Assembly: GCF_001750165.1 (NCBI RefSeq)
Contig: NZ_CP015411.1
Span: 3,438,001 to 3,502,000 of the forward strand
Reading direction: 5' to 3'
Source of the DNA: Pseudoalteromonas luteoviolacea
GTDB lineage: Bacteria > Pseudomonadota > Gammaproteobacteria > Enterobacterales > Alteromonadaceae
Length of the DNA: 64,000 bases
In this document: piece by piece, positions 54,999 through 63,786 of the stretch
Position numbering within the stretch: position 1 is the first letter of the stretch
Layout of the letters: every line of letters begins with the position of its first letter
Notes under the pieces: generated by a model
Told to the model about the DNA's origin: nothing
The model's input: only the letters and a program-made list of their open reading frames with translations
Databases searched by the model: none
Program-made: the position numbers and the translations under genes

Positions 54999-55520
54999 TT
55001 ATCTTAACCTTCCACGAACTGTCTTTTTAGCATTACCTGCTAAGCGAATTAAGTTTTGTTCAGAGTGTGCATGACAAATTGCAATTGCCAATGCGTCGGC
55101 CGCATCTGCTTGTGGAGTGCCCGGTAATTTTAAAATGCGTTTTACCATTTCTTGCACCTGAGACTTATTTGCTCCACCGGTGCCCACTACAGCCTGTTTG
55201 ATCTGCCTTGCCGAATATTCGTGTACAACCACGTCTTGCATGGTTGCAGCAACAATAGCGGCACCTCTAGCTTGTCCAAGCTTCAGCGCTGAGTCTGGGT
55301 TATGTGCCATAAATACTTGCTCTATCGCAAAGCTGTCTGGAGAAAACTGCTCTATCAACTGACTAATACCTTGAAAGATCATTTTTAATCGAGTCGGAAA
55401 ATCATGCTCCCCAACTTTGATACAGCCGCTACCTAAGTATTTAAATTTTGCACCTTGGTGCTCAATAACGCCATAACCTGTAAATCTCGAACCGGGGTCT
55501 ATGCCCAAAATAACTGCCAA
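54999..55520 (-). CDS. ruvC: Holliday-junction resolvase RuvC
   Basis: A 173-residue RNase H-fold endonuclease. The first catalytic Asp is in ILGIDPGSRFTGYGVI, Glu is in DSFAIEQVFMAHN, and Asp residues are in GTPQADAADALAIAIC. It resolves the junctions moved by RuvAB. It starts the ruvC-ruvA-ruvB unit. Confidence 0.97.
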   Translation of the reverse strand: MAVILGIDPGSRFTGYGVIEHQGAKFKYLGSGCIKVGEHDFPTRLKMIFQGISQLIEQFSPDSFAIEQVFMAHNPDSALKLGQARGAAIVAATMQDVVVHEYSARQIKQAVVGTGGANKSQVQEMVKRILKLPGTPQADAADALAIAICHAHSEQNLIRLAGNAKKTVRGRLR

Positions 55521-55590
55521 GGCATTGCCCTCTTTGCTTTTTTCAACATCATGCCAAAATACTGTATGGATTACCAGTTGTTAAACAAAA

Positions 55591-55613
55591 AAGGCGGCTA
55601 TTAAAGCCGCCTT
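55591..55613 (-). terminator. Terminator of aspS
   Basis: GGCGGC-TATTAAA-GCCGCC is flanked by AAAAAA on the left, which reads as a T run on the minus strand. It lies just after the aspS stop and separates aspS from ruvC. Confidence 0.85.
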
Positions 55614-55631
55614 TTCAAAGTCAGTCAGTAA

Positions 55632-57413
55632 TTACTGCTCTTCACTTTGTTCTTGCTGTGCTTGTACTGCAATTGCAAGCTCAGTCAGTGCATCAGGGTT
55701 TGCAATACTTGGGGCATTCGTCATCAAACAAGACGCCTGAGTTGTTTTAGGGAATGCAATCACGTCACGAATGTTATCTGTACCACATAGAAGCATGACC
55801 AGACGATCAAGACCAAACGCTAAACCAGCATGTGGTGGTGTACCGTACTTCAAAGCGTCAAGTAAGAAGCCAAACTTATCTTGCTGTTCTTGCTCTTCAA
55901 TACCTAAGATTCTGAAAGCTGCCTGCTGCATTTCATTATTATGGATACGAACAGAACCGCCACCGACTTCATAGCCGTTAAGAACCATATCGTACGCATC
56001 AGAAATCGCCACAGCTGGATTTGCTTCTAGCTCTTGTGCGCTGATGTCCTTCGGTGCTGTGAACGGGTGGTGTACCGCGTGCAAGTTACCTTCGTCATCT
56101 TCTTCAAACATTGGGAAGTCAACAACCCAAAGCGGCGCCCACTTATTCAGATCAGTGATCTCTCTGTCCAAACCTACTTTCAGACGCAGTGCACCCATCG
56201 CTTCATTTACCACGTTGCGCTTGTCTGCACCAAATAGAATGATGTCACCTGTTTGCGCGTTAGTACGCTCTAGTAGTGCACTGATCACATCTTCGTTTAG
56301 GAATTTAGCGATAGGTGATTGCACACCTTCCATACCTGCTTCACGGTCATTAACCTTCATCCAAGCAAGACCTTTCGCGCCGTAAATACCAACAAACTTA
56401 GTATACTCGTCGATTTGCTTACGAGATAACTCAGCACCACCTGGTACTGTTAATACTGCAACACGACCTTTTTCATCGTTAGCAGGACCTGCTAGTACTT
56501 TGAACTCGACATCTTTAACAATATCAGCAACGTCAATCAGCTCTAATGGGTTACGTAAGTCAGGCTTGTCTGAACCAAAACGACGCATCGCTTCAGCATA
56601 TGGCATGGTTGGGAACTCACCCAGATCAACGTTCAATAGCTCTTGCCACATTTCACGGATCATACGTTCGGTTACTTCACGCACCTGATCTGAGCTCATG
56701 AATGATGTTTCTAAATCGATTTGAGTGAACTCTGGCTGTCTGTCTGCACGTAAATCTTCATCACGAAAACATTTTACGATTTGATAATAACGGTCGAATC
56801 CAGACATCATTAACAACTGCTTGAACAGCTGTGGTGATTGAGGCAGTGCGTAGAAGCTGCCTTTATGAACACGGCTTGGCACTAAATAGTCACGGGCACC
56901 CTCAGGAGTGGCTTTAGTCAGTACTGGCGTCTCAATGTCTAAAAAATCATTGTTATCTAGGAAACGACGCACGAAGCTTGATGCTTTTGCACGTAGCTTA
57001 ATACGATCGCTCATCTCTAAACGGCGAAGGTCTAAATAACGATACTTTAGACGACGCTCTTCTGAGTTTTGCTGATTAAAGTCTAACGGCAAAGGTTCAG
57101 AGCGGTTAATGATCTCAAGGCCTGTGCCTAAGATTTCAACTTCACCCGTTGCCATGTCTTTGTTAACTTGGCTATCAGGTCTAGCACGCACACTACCTGT
57201 CACTTTCACACAAAACTCTTGACGTAGCGTATTTGCAACGTCCATCAAGCCTTCAACTTCTGGATCAAATACAACTTGAACCAAGCCTTCACGGTCTCTT
57301 AAGTCGACGAAAATTAATCCACCTAAGTCACGGCGCTTATTGATCCAACCACATAATTCGACTTCTTGACCTACGTGGTCCTTATTTAAATTTCCGCAGT
57401 ATATAGAGCGCAT
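55632..57413 (-). CDS. aspS: Aspartate-tRNA ligase
   Basis: A 593-residue class IIb synthetase (E. coli 590). An N-terminal OB-fold anticodon-binding domain starts VELCGWINKRRDLGGLIFVDLRD. Class II motif 2 is FRDEDLRADRQPEFTQID and motif 3 is GLAFGLDRLVMLL. The bacterial insertion domain lies between them. It is a single gene upstream of ruvC with its own terminator. Confidence 0.97.
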   Translation of the reverse strand: MRSIYCGNLNKDHVGQEVELCGWINKRRDLGGLIFVDLRDREGLVQVVFDPEVEGLMDVANTLRQEFCVKVTGSVRARPDSQVNKDMATGEVEILGTGLEIINRSEPLPLDFNQQNSEERRLKYRYLDLRRLEMSDRIKLRAKASSFVRRFLDNNDFLDIETPVLTKATPEGARDYLVPSRVHKGSFYALPQSPQLFKQLLMMSGFDRYYQIVKCFRDEDLRADRQPEFTQIDLETSFMSSDQVREVTERMIREMWQELLNVDLGEFPTMPYAEAMRRFGSDKPDLRNPLELIDVADIVKDVEFKVLAGPANDEKGRVAVLTVPGGAELSRKQIDEYTKFVGIYGAKGLAWMKVNDREAGMEGVQSPIAKFLNEDVISALLERTNAQTGDIILFGADKRNVVNEAMGALRLKVGLDREITDLNKWAPLWVVDFPMFEEDDEGNLHAVHHPFTAPKDISAQELEANPAVAISDAYDMVLNGYEVGGGSVRIHNNEMQQAAFRILGIEEQEQQDKFGFLLDALKYGTPPHAGLAFGLDRLVMLLCGTDNIRDVIAFPKTTQASCLMTNAPSIANPDALTELAIAVQAQQEQSEEQ

Positions 57414-57608
57414 ATCGTTCCTATTTGCTTAGGCTTGCATGAAAAAGTACTATCCAGCCTATAGCTATCGTAATTAACAAAAATAATCGCCAATTATATA
57501 AAACTGGGGGGCTTTGTCATCCTTATAAAGCAAGGAATCTTCGCAAAGTTGATTTTTTTAGGTACTCTCAATTTGTTAAACTAGAAAAAAACACAAATGA
57601 AGAGAACT

Positions 57609-58457
57609 ATGTTGTATTTAGGTTGCCCACAATGGAGCTCATCTCACTGGAAGGGACGATTTTTTAGCCAGCACTGTAGCAATGCAAATATGCTTAGGGA
57701 ATATGCCAGCATGTTTAATAGCGTTGAGGGCAACACAACATTTTATGCCAACCCAAAACCTGACACTATTTTGCAATGGAAAAATGCCATCTCCGATGAT
57801 TTTAGGTTTACTTTTAAACTCCCTAGGCAGATATCTCATGAATTAGCCCTACAAGACTGCCAAAAAGAACTAGAAACATGGTTAACTCTTTTTGCGCCGC
57901 TATTCGAGAATATCGGCATGATCATGCTGCAATTACCAGCTAGCTGCGGACCTGAACACCTCTCAAGAATACAAAACTTTGTTACCCAAATACCCAGTGA
58001 GCTATGTCTTGGTATAGAGGTACGCAACTTAGCGTTTTTTCGTAAAGACGATAATGAAAAACGCTTAAATCAATTTTTGATGAGTAAGGGCATTAACCGC
58101 ATAATGATGGATACACGCCCTTTATTTAATGAAGCACCCAGCACACCTGCTATTGAAGACGCGCAGCGTAAAAAACCGCGTGTACCCGTCAACGTGATTG
58201 CGACGAGCACGCGCCCAATGTTACGCTTTGTTGGCTGCTCTGTACTTGAAAATAATCGCCCTTTTTATCAGCCATGGCTCAAAAAAATCCATACTTGGCT
58301 CTCTGAGGGTAAAGAGCCTATTGTATTTTTTCACACTGCTGATAATTACGATGCCCCCTTATTGGCACGACAGTTTGTTCGAGATCTTGGCATTGATCAT
58401 AAAGTACTGCTGCCTTTTCCTGCAGAACAACAGCCGAAACAACGCTCTTTATTATGA
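57609..58457 (+). CDS. DUF72 family protein (YecE-like)
   Basis: A 282-residue protein of the DUF72 TIM-barrel-like family. LYLGCPQWSSSHWKGRFF at the start, YASMFNSVEGNTTFYANP, and FRFTFKLPRQISHEL are typical; the PVNVIATSTRPMLRFVG stretch is the late conserved region. The start is set at the ATG at 57609, preceded by GAAGAGA; an ATG four codons upstream lacks a site. Biochemical function is unknown. E. coli YecE lies elsewhere, next to other genes. Confidence 0.88.
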   Translation: MLYLGCPQWSSSHWKGRFFSQHCSNANMLREYASMFNSVEGNTTFYANPKPDTILQWKNAISDDFRFTFKLPRQISHELALQDCQKELETWLTLFAPLFENIGMIMLQLPASCGPEHLSRIQNFVTQIPSELCLGIEVRNLAFFRKDDNEKRLNQFLMSKGINRIMMDTRPLFNEAPSTPAIEDAQRKKPRVPVNVIATSTRPMLRFVGCSVLENNRPFYQPWLKKIHTWLSEGKEPIVFFHTADNYDAPLLARQFVRDLGIDHKVLLPFPAEQQPKQRSLL

Positions 58458-58667
58458 AAATTCGCGGCTTACCTAAAAATGGCTATTTGCAATTGGTTCC
58501 AGTTAAAATATTTAAGAATAATGTATAACTATAATTTGGAACAAAATGATTTAAGCATTAGCATATTACAGGCCCCCGCAGCACAAACTAAGAAATATTG
58601 CTGTGAGTGGAGAAGTCTACCAATCCAGCTATAGCCAACAGGCAACTCATCCACTTAGGGTTACTGC

Positions 58668-58796
58668 ATGTTATGCACACATTATTCAAAACTGTTTAGA
58701 GCTTTATTACTCTCATTTCTCGGCATGTTTTGTAATTACTTAGTATTAATTATAAGCACACTTCCTCTTCCCCTCGAACAACAGCTCAAGCAATAA
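58668..58796 (+). CDS. Possible small membrane peptide, 42 residues
   Basis: An open frame of 42 codons encodes a peptide with one hydrophobic segment (LLLSFLGMFCNYLVLIIS). No ribosome-binding site is clear. It lies just upstream of the first peptide gene and is not duplicated before the second. It may be chance; I list it only as a candidate. Confidence 0.2.
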   Translation: MLCTHYSKLFRALLLSFLGMFCNYLVLIISTLPLPLEQQLKQ

Positions 58797-58799
58797 CAT

Positions 58800-58851
58800 T
58801 TGACAGTGTACCTATAAAGTGACAGTGTAAACTTGGATTTAATAAAACAAT
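58800..58851 (+). promoter_or_regulatory. Upstream element of peptide gene 1, with direct repeats
   Basis: Two exact copies of TGACAGTGTA begin at 58801 and 58820. Much of the block, including GTACCTATAAAGTG and ACTTGGATTTAATAAAA, recurs before the second peptide gene. TTGACA at 58800 could be a -35 box. Conservation across the two copies suggests a shared promoter or operator; the exact promoter is unresolved. Confidence 0.4.
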
Positions 58852-58863
58852 GAAGGATTAAAA

Positions 58864-59025
58864 ATGTTATTAAAACTACACAAGAAACAATTTAAAACGT
58901 TATCTTATGACAAAGCGCAACTACCCAAAGTACAGACTAAAAACATCGTAGGGGGTGAAAATAGCGTATTTACAGTAGGTACATCGTGCTGCCCAGCAAT
59001 ACAAGGAGGTAACCAACCTGCATAG
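58864..59025 (+). CDS. Small double-glycine-leader peptide, copy 1 (RiPP-precursor-like)
   Basis: A 53-residue peptide with a strong AAGGA site seven bases before the ATG. Residues 1-31 form a Lys-rich leader (MLLKLHKKQFKTLSYDKAQL) ending in NIVGG, the double-glycine cleavage type used by bacteriocin and lanthipeptide-like leaders. The 22-residue core ENSVFTVGTSCCPAIQGGNQ-PA is rich in Ser, Thr and Cys. A close relative lies 210 bp downstream. No modifying enzyme, peptidase-ABC exporter or immunity gene is next to it. Family membership is inferred from design, not from a database match. Confidence 0.6.
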   Translation: MLLKLHKKQFKTLSYDKAQLPKVQTKNIVGGENSVFTVGTSCCPAIQGGNQPA

Positions 59026-59234
59026 GGTAACTTGTACGCCTGGTACAAATCTTTAATAGCTGTGAGTGCTTCGCTCTCAATTCGCGAAGTTCACTATTGG
59101 GTACTGTTCAATAACTCGACATTTATTATAAAGCGCTCTTCAAAAGCGTAACAATATGTGTGGTAGCTTTTGATGGCGTACCTATAAAGTGGAAAGTTAG
59201 ACTTGGATTTAATAAAAACAATGAAGGATTAAAA
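59026..59234 (+). other. Spacer between the peptide genes with duplicated promoter block
   Basis: A weak hairpin TGTGAGTGCTTCGCTCTCA (59061-59079) follows copy 1; a similar one follows copy 2 (59429-59450). The last 65 bp repeat the block upstream of copy 1 (from GTACCTATAAAGTG at 59178 through AATGAAGGATTAAAAATG). No gene is visible. Confidence 0.6.
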
Positions 59235-59379
59235 ATGTTACTAAAACTACAAAAAAAAACAATATAAAACATTGTCGTATGACAAAGTACACTTACCCAA
59301 AATACAAACTAAAAACATTGCAGGTGGCGAAAATAGCGCAATGACTGGCGGCTCATCTTGCTGTCCAGCTAATAACTAA
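59235..59379 (+). pseudogene. Double-glycine-leader peptide, copy 2, frame broken at A9
   Basis: Read directly, the gene stops after ten codons (TAA at 59265-59267). Removing one A from the nine-A run at 59251-59259 restores a 47-residue peptide that matches copy 1 through the leader (MLLKLQKKQYKTLSYDKVHL, then NIAGGENS). The core is shorter (AMTGGSSCCPANN) but keeps Ser-Cys-Cys-Pro. The copy is therefore a frame-shifted homologue: a pseudogene, a phase-variable gene, a programmed frameshift or a sequencing error. The ribosome-binding site AAGGA is intact. Confidence 0.7.
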
Positions 59380-59428
59380 TTTAGCTTTCAAGCATAAACT
59401 GCTGTACGTTAAAACAGTTATTAACAAA

Positions 59429-59450
59429 TGTGGGTGCTTTTGCACTCACA
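59429..59450 (+). terminator. Weak hairpin after peptide copy 2
   Basis: TGTGGGTGC-TTTT-GCACTCACA can form a stem with one G-T pair, followed by TT and AAAA rather than a T run. It corresponds to a similar hairpin after copy 1. Confidence 0.35.
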
Positions 59451-59604
59451 TTAAAATCTGAATGAATCAAAATATAAATTACAGTAAAACCTGATTGCAA
59501 CCCCACCATTTCTGTTCGAAACGTACAATGGATACCTGTACAAATTTGATTTTCAATACATTATAATTGCCGCTCGTAAAAGCTAAACTCTATACCTAGT
59601 GCCC

Positions 59605-60111
59605 ATGCATCACTTAAAGTATTTCCAACACTACCCCAACAGCTTACAAGCACAAATCAACGCGCTGATTGAAGACGGCAACCTACAAACTTATTTTAAA
59701 AAGAAATACCCAACCGGACACCAGCTTCAGAACCAACAAGTATTATATCAATACTGTACTGAGATCAAACAGCAATATTTAAAAAACACACCAAGGCTAA
59801 ATAATATCAGCTTTAATAAACATACAGATATGATGAAAGGCACGCTCGGTACTCACTCACATAAGCACCACCGTCATGGTCAAAAACTCAAGACGCGCTA
59901 TGACATTGCACTGAGTAACCAGCTTAAGTATGCACCGCAAGCAATATTACGAGCTTTGATTGTGCACGAGCTGGCACACTTTAAACATGCCGATCATGAC
60001 AAAGCCTTTTACAAGCTGTGTTGCAATATGGAGCCTGATTATCATCAGCTAGAGTTGGATCTGCGACTATTTATCGTTTTAGATGAATTAGCGCTCAACT
60101 TCTATAAATAA
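59605..60111 (+). CDS. YgjP-like metallopeptidase (DUF45/M48-type)
   Basis: A 168-residue cytoplasmic zinc-peptidase-like protein. The motif HELAHFKHADHDKAFYKL (HExxH plus a downstream His) is the YgjP/DUF45 signature. The E. coli YgjP family is reported to act on UTP as a pyrophosphatase, but here the function is open. A GTG two codons upstream (59599) is an alternative start. It is convergent with the M48 gene at 60152. Confidence 0.82.
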   Translation: MHHLKYFQHYPNSLQAQINALIEDGNLQTYFKKKYPTGHQLQNQQVLYQYCTEIKQQYLKNTPRLNNISFNKHTDMMKGTLGTHSHKHHRHGQKLKTRYDIALSNQLKYAPQAILRALIVHELAHFKHADHDKAFYKLCCNMEPDYHQLELDLRLFIVLDELALNFYK

Positions 60112-60151
60112 TTTGAAGTACAGCCAGCTTATTCAACCTATACACCCGCCC

Positions 60152-60949
60152 TCAGATACGACACAGAGGTCTAAAACCTTTTTGTTGAGCGGCTCTATAA
60201 AGATTATTCGCCTCAGGCATCTTGTTGTTCAGTTTTTCAATTCGGTTGTCCGGTGATGGATGCGTCGAAAGAAACTCCATCGGTCTATCTCCACCTAACT
60301 TTTCCATATTTCGCCACAGCTCAACTGCACCAATCGGTCTAAAACCTGCTCTGGCCATCAAATCCAGCCCGATCACATCCGCTTCACTTTCATGTGAACG
60401 ACCAAATGGCAACGTTAGTCCCACTTGAGCGCCTAAACCAAGACCTTGCATAATGGTGTTACGAGATTGTACGTTGTTCATTTCCATCACGGTATTACTC
60501 AATTGTAACCCAGCCTGCACCAACCCATTTTGTGTCATGCGCTCATTGGCATGCTGTGCAATTACATGACCTACTTCATGGCCCATTACCGCAGCAAGTT
60601 GATGCTGATCAGTCGCAACTTTGAGTAGTCCTGTATGTACACCAATCTTACCGCCAGGCAGTGCAAATGCATTTGCACTATCGTCTTCAAATACCACCAC
60701 TTCCCAGCTTTGTTTCGAGTATTGATTCGGTAGCTGCTCGATCAATGCATTAGCTATACACTTAACATATTGATTTGTCTTAACATCCATTTCAATTTGT
60801 TGTTCATTTTTGATCTGTTCAAACCCCGCGACCCCAAGCTCATTCATTTTCTGCTCGGAATACATCATATATTGCGTTCTTCCGGTTGGTGATGTTTTAC
60901 ACCCAGCAATTAGCAACGTAATAGCCATGCAAGCAACAACTCGTTTCAT
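60152..60949 (-). CDS. M48-family metallopeptidase, lipoprotein
   Basis: A 265-residue predicted outer-membrane lipoprotein. The lipobox is LLIAGC near residue 17. The zinc motif GHEVGHVIAQHANERM (HExxH) is near residue 125, and a later Glu in HESEADVIGLDLMARAGF is the third ligand. It resembles E. coli LoiP/YcaL-type periplasmic proteases that maintain envelope proteins. It is a single gene convergent with the YgjP-like gene. Confidence 0.88.
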   Translation of the reverse strand: MKRVVACMAITLLIAGCKTSPTGRTQYMMYSEQKMNELGVAGFEQIKNEQQIEMDVKTNQYVKCIANALIEQLPNQYSKQSWEVVVFEDDSANAFALPGGKIGVHTGLLKVATDQHQLAAVMGHEVGHVIAQHANERMTQNGLVQAGLQLSNTVMEMNNVQSRNTIMQGLGLGAQVGLTLPFGRSHESEADVIGLDLMARAGFRPIGAVELWRNMEKLGGDRPMEFLSTHPSPDNRIEKLNNKMPEANNLYRAAQQKGFRPLCRI

Positions 60950-61094
60950 AATACTTCCTACTTACTAATTTTCGACAAATTTAAAAGATAAGTGCTTACC
61001 CAATCAAGCTGTTGGTATTCTTTGAATGAGCCAATTTACACTATTTTAAGCATAAATCACTTTGTACAATTGTTGGAGCGACAAAAATAAAAAA

Positions 61095-61117
61095 GCCCAC
61101 ACAATGTGGGCTTTTTT
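61095..61117. terminator. Terminator of grpE
   Basis: GCCCACA-CAA-TGTGGGC is flanked by AAAAA on the left and TTTTTT on the right, so it can terminate in both directions. It lies 17 bp after the grpE stop. Confidence 0.85.
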
Positions 61118-61133
61118 AAAATGCATATACTTT

Positions 61134-61742
61134 TTATTCTGCAGCTTTTGAGACCATAACCATTGCAGGACGCAATAAACGGCCATTTAGCGTGTAACCT
61201 TTTTGCATCACAGCGAGTACAGTGTTTGGCGCCACATCAGCACTTGGCTGCATTGACATTGCTTGGTGGAACTCAGGAGAGAAGGTCTCGCCTTGTGGGT
61301 TAACCGCTTCAACACCGAATTTACCTAATGCATCAGAGAAACTTTTTAACGTCATCTCAATCCCTTCAAGGATAGATTTTGTTGCTTCGTTCTCTTTATC
61401 AGCAAATTCAATGGCACGCTCTAGGTTATCGATGACAGGTAATAGCTCATTTGAAAACTTCTCAAGTGCAAACTTGTGTGCTTTTTCAACATCTTGAGCT
61501 GCACGGCGACGCATGTTTTCTACTTCTGCAGCAGCGCGTACAACGCCGTCTTTTTGGCCTTCAATTGTTTGCTTTGCAGCTTCAAGCTCAGCGTATAAAC
61601 CAGCAATTTCCTCTTCAGGGCTTATTTCGCCTTGTTCAGACTGTGGCGCTTCTTCCTGTGCTTGCGCTTCAGCAGCTTGTTCTACTACTTCTTCTTGTGC
61701 AGTTTCTTGTTCCTGCTCTGGTGCTTTTGTCTGCTCAGACAT
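61134..61742 (-). CDS. grpE: Nucleotide exchange factor GrpE
   Basis: A 202-residue protein. An acidic Glu/Gln-rich N-terminus (about 1-50) leads to the long helix (LYAELEAAKQTIEGQKDGVVRAAAEVENMRR) and a C-terminal beta domain (VLAVMQKGYTLNGRLLRPAMV). It releases ADP from DnaK in the heat-shock cycle. It lies downstream of hrcA; DnaK and DnaJ are not in the window. Confidence 0.96.
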   Translation of the reverse strand: MSEQTKAPEQEQETAQEEVVEQAAEAQAQEEAPQSEQGEISPEEEIAGLYAELEAAKQTIEGQKDGVVRAAAEVENMRRRAAQDVEKAHKFALEKFSNELLPVIDNLERAIEFADKENEATKSILEGIEMTLKSFSDALGKFGVEAVNPQGETFSPEFHQAMSMQPSADVAPNTVLAVMQKGYTLNGRLLRPAMVMVSKAAE

Positions 61743-61800
61743 GAAAGTTAATCTCCGATTCTTTACAACTGCCGTAATTATGGGGATGGATTTTTTAGTT

Positions 61801-62745
61801 TCAAGAGTCTTTTTGCTCTATCCGGCTAAATTCGTCAATTATTGCCTCAATTGGCGCCTCAGCGGGGCATACAACACAAAAACGACTTTGATATTCTTGA
61901 TCCATAAAATATGGGACACTCAGCACAACATACCTTGATAAGCATTCGGCATCAACTTCACTCCCTAACAACACTGAAACACCATTACGAAAAGCCAATT
62001 TATCTTCAACTTGATGTAAAAATGGTACTCCTAAGCTGACATCGCTACCCTGCTCTAAACGATTATAAATATGCCGCTCTCCCACTACGATGCTATTGTC
62101 AGTACCCAATTGCAAACTCAACTCACGAGTCCACTGAGTAAGTAGTTCTCGACAATCTGGCATCGCTGTATTAGCCATCGCACGCATCCTGTGCAAGCCC
62201 TCTTTTAAGGTTTGCTGACTAAATACAGTATTCATCCATAATGCAAACTGATAACGCATTTCGTCAGAGTTAACAGCCGGTTTATTTATACAAATATTAT
62301 GAGATTGCCCAGCCTTATCAATCAGTAAAACTAGCCAATGCTTACGGTCAAAGTCCAGTACTTCAACCCTGAACACTTTTTGGTTACTCACTTGTGGCAG
62401 ACCAACAACACAACACACCTGATAATGCTGACTCAAAGAATGTGCCAACGTCACCAGCTGCTCTTGTTCCGGTTGCCAGTAGGTCGCAATATTGTCTAAT
62501 TCAAAATATTCTTGAAGCCAATATTGGATGCCTACATCAGAGGGGACGCGTCCAGCTGAAGTATGGGGGGAATAGAGTAGTCCATGGTTTTCCAAGCGCG
62601 CCATCGCATTGCGCACAGTCGCCGAACAAATAGCCATACCTTTCATCTTAGCTATTTTACTAGAGGCAACGGGCACCCCTTCACCATTACAGTAAAGAGT
62701 CATCACAGCTGAGAAAACTTGTTTATCACGAGCACTTAATTTCAT
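61801..62745 (-). CDS. hrcA: Heat-inducible transcriptional repressor HrcA-like
   Basis: A 314-residue protein. The N-terminal winged helix has ATVRNAMARLENHGLLYSPH and TSAGRVPSDVGIQYW, the HrcA signature. The rest follows the GAF-like HrcA body, with NGVSVLLGSEVDAECLSRYV near the end. HrcA represses heat-shock genes by binding the CIRCE inverted repeat. I found no CIRCE (TTAGCACTC-N9-GAGTGCTAA) upstream of hrcA or grpE. It is divergent from nadK and 58 bp before grpE. Confidence 0.85.
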   Translation of the reverse strand: MKLSARDKQVFSAVMTLYCNGEGVPVASSKIAKMKGMAICSATVRNAMARLENHGLLYSPHTSAGRVPSDVGIQYWLQEYFELDNIATYWQPEQEQLVTLAHSLSQHYQVCCVVGLPQVSNQKVFRVEVLDFDRKHWLVLLIDKAGQSHNICINKPAVNSDEMRYQFALWMNTVFSQQTLKEGLHRMRAMANTAMPDCRELLTQWTRELSLQLGTDNSIVVGERHIYNRLEQGSDVSLGVPFLHQVEDKLAFRNGVSVLLGSEVDAECLSRYVVLSVPYFMDQEYQSRFCVVCPAEAPIEAIIDEFSRIEQKDS

Positions 62746-62839
62746 AAATCTTTATGTTGGGGTGAATTTCAAAGTTTCAAGCGCCTCAATTTTGAGATAA
62801 TCTTGGGATAGTTGATATACCAAGGATTTGCATTAAAAA

Positions 62840-63724
62840 ATGAGCACTCCATTTAACACCATCGGCCTTATTGGCAAACCGAACCATGACGGCGCGGCTC
62901 AGACCTTACATCGCCTTTATACATTTTTGCAAGCACTGGGTTATGACGTTTTTGTTGAGCGCCGTGCCGGCAAACAATTAGATGCCTTACAAGAAGTACA
63001 TTTGCTCGATCTCGTTCAACTTGGCGAAAAATGTGACCTAGCCGTTGTCGTTGGCGGGGATGGAAACATGTTGGGCGCAGCCCGTGTACTTGCTCGCTTT
63101 GATGTTGCTGTAATAGGCGTAAATCGAGGCAATCTCGGCTTTTTAACCGATTTGAACCCGCATGATTTTGAACCCGCTTTAGAGCAAGTACTTAGCGGTA
63201 AGTTTGTTGAAGAGCATCGTTTTTTACTGGAAGTAGAAGTCTATCGCCATGCTCAGTTGAAAAGTGCCAATTTAGCCGTTAACGAAGCAGTACTTCACGC
63301 TGATAAAGTTGCACACATGATAGAGTTTGAGGCTTTCATTGACGATCAATTTGTTTTTTCTCAGCGCTCTGATGGATTAATAGTGACAACACCGACAGGC
63401 TCAACCGCATACTCACTGTCAGGGGGTGGGCCAATTCTCACGCCAGAGCTTAATGCAGTGGCACTCGTTCCCATGTTTCCACATACACTTTCTAGCCGAC
63501 CTTTAGTTGTGGATGCCAATAAACAAATTAAACTAAAGCTCAGCCCAGAAAATACAGCTAGTTTACAAGTGAGTTGTGATAGTCATGTTGTACTCGCTCT
63601 TTTACCAGGAGACGAAGTGGTTATAAAAAAAGCAGCTCAAAAGCTACGTCTGATCCACCCGACCAGTTATTCCTACTACCATGTTCTTAGAGAGAAACTT
63701 AATTGGGGCAGCAGGCTTTACTAA
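62840..63724 (+). CDS. nadK: NAD kinase
   Basis: A 294-residue kinase that phosphorylates NAD to NADP. The catalytic motif VVVGGDGNMLGAAR is near residue 73. IGVNRGNLGFLTDLNP and TPTGSTAYSLSGGGPIL are conserved. Its length matches E. coli NadK (292). It is divergent from hrcA-grpE, a common arrangement in gammaproteobacteria. Confidence 0.96.
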   Translation: MSTPFNTIGLIGKPNHDGAAQTLHRLYTFLQALGYDVFVERRAGKQLDALQEVHLLDLVQLGEKCDLAVVVGGDGNMLGAARVLARFDVAVIGVNRGNLGFLTDLNPHDFEPALEQVLSGKFVEEHRFLLEVEVYRHAQLKSANLAVNEAVLHADKVAHMIEFEAFIDDQFVFSQRSDGLIVTTPTGSTAYSLSGGGPILTPELNAVALVPMFPHTLSSRPLVVDANKQIKLKLSPENTASLQVSCDSHVVLALLPGDEVVIKKAAQKLRLIHPTSYSYYHVLREKLNWGSRLY

Positions 63725-63786
63725 AGTGAATTTGTTAAGCAGAATAGGACAGATTTATTTTCTAATTTAGGGAAAAGTAAGACAAC

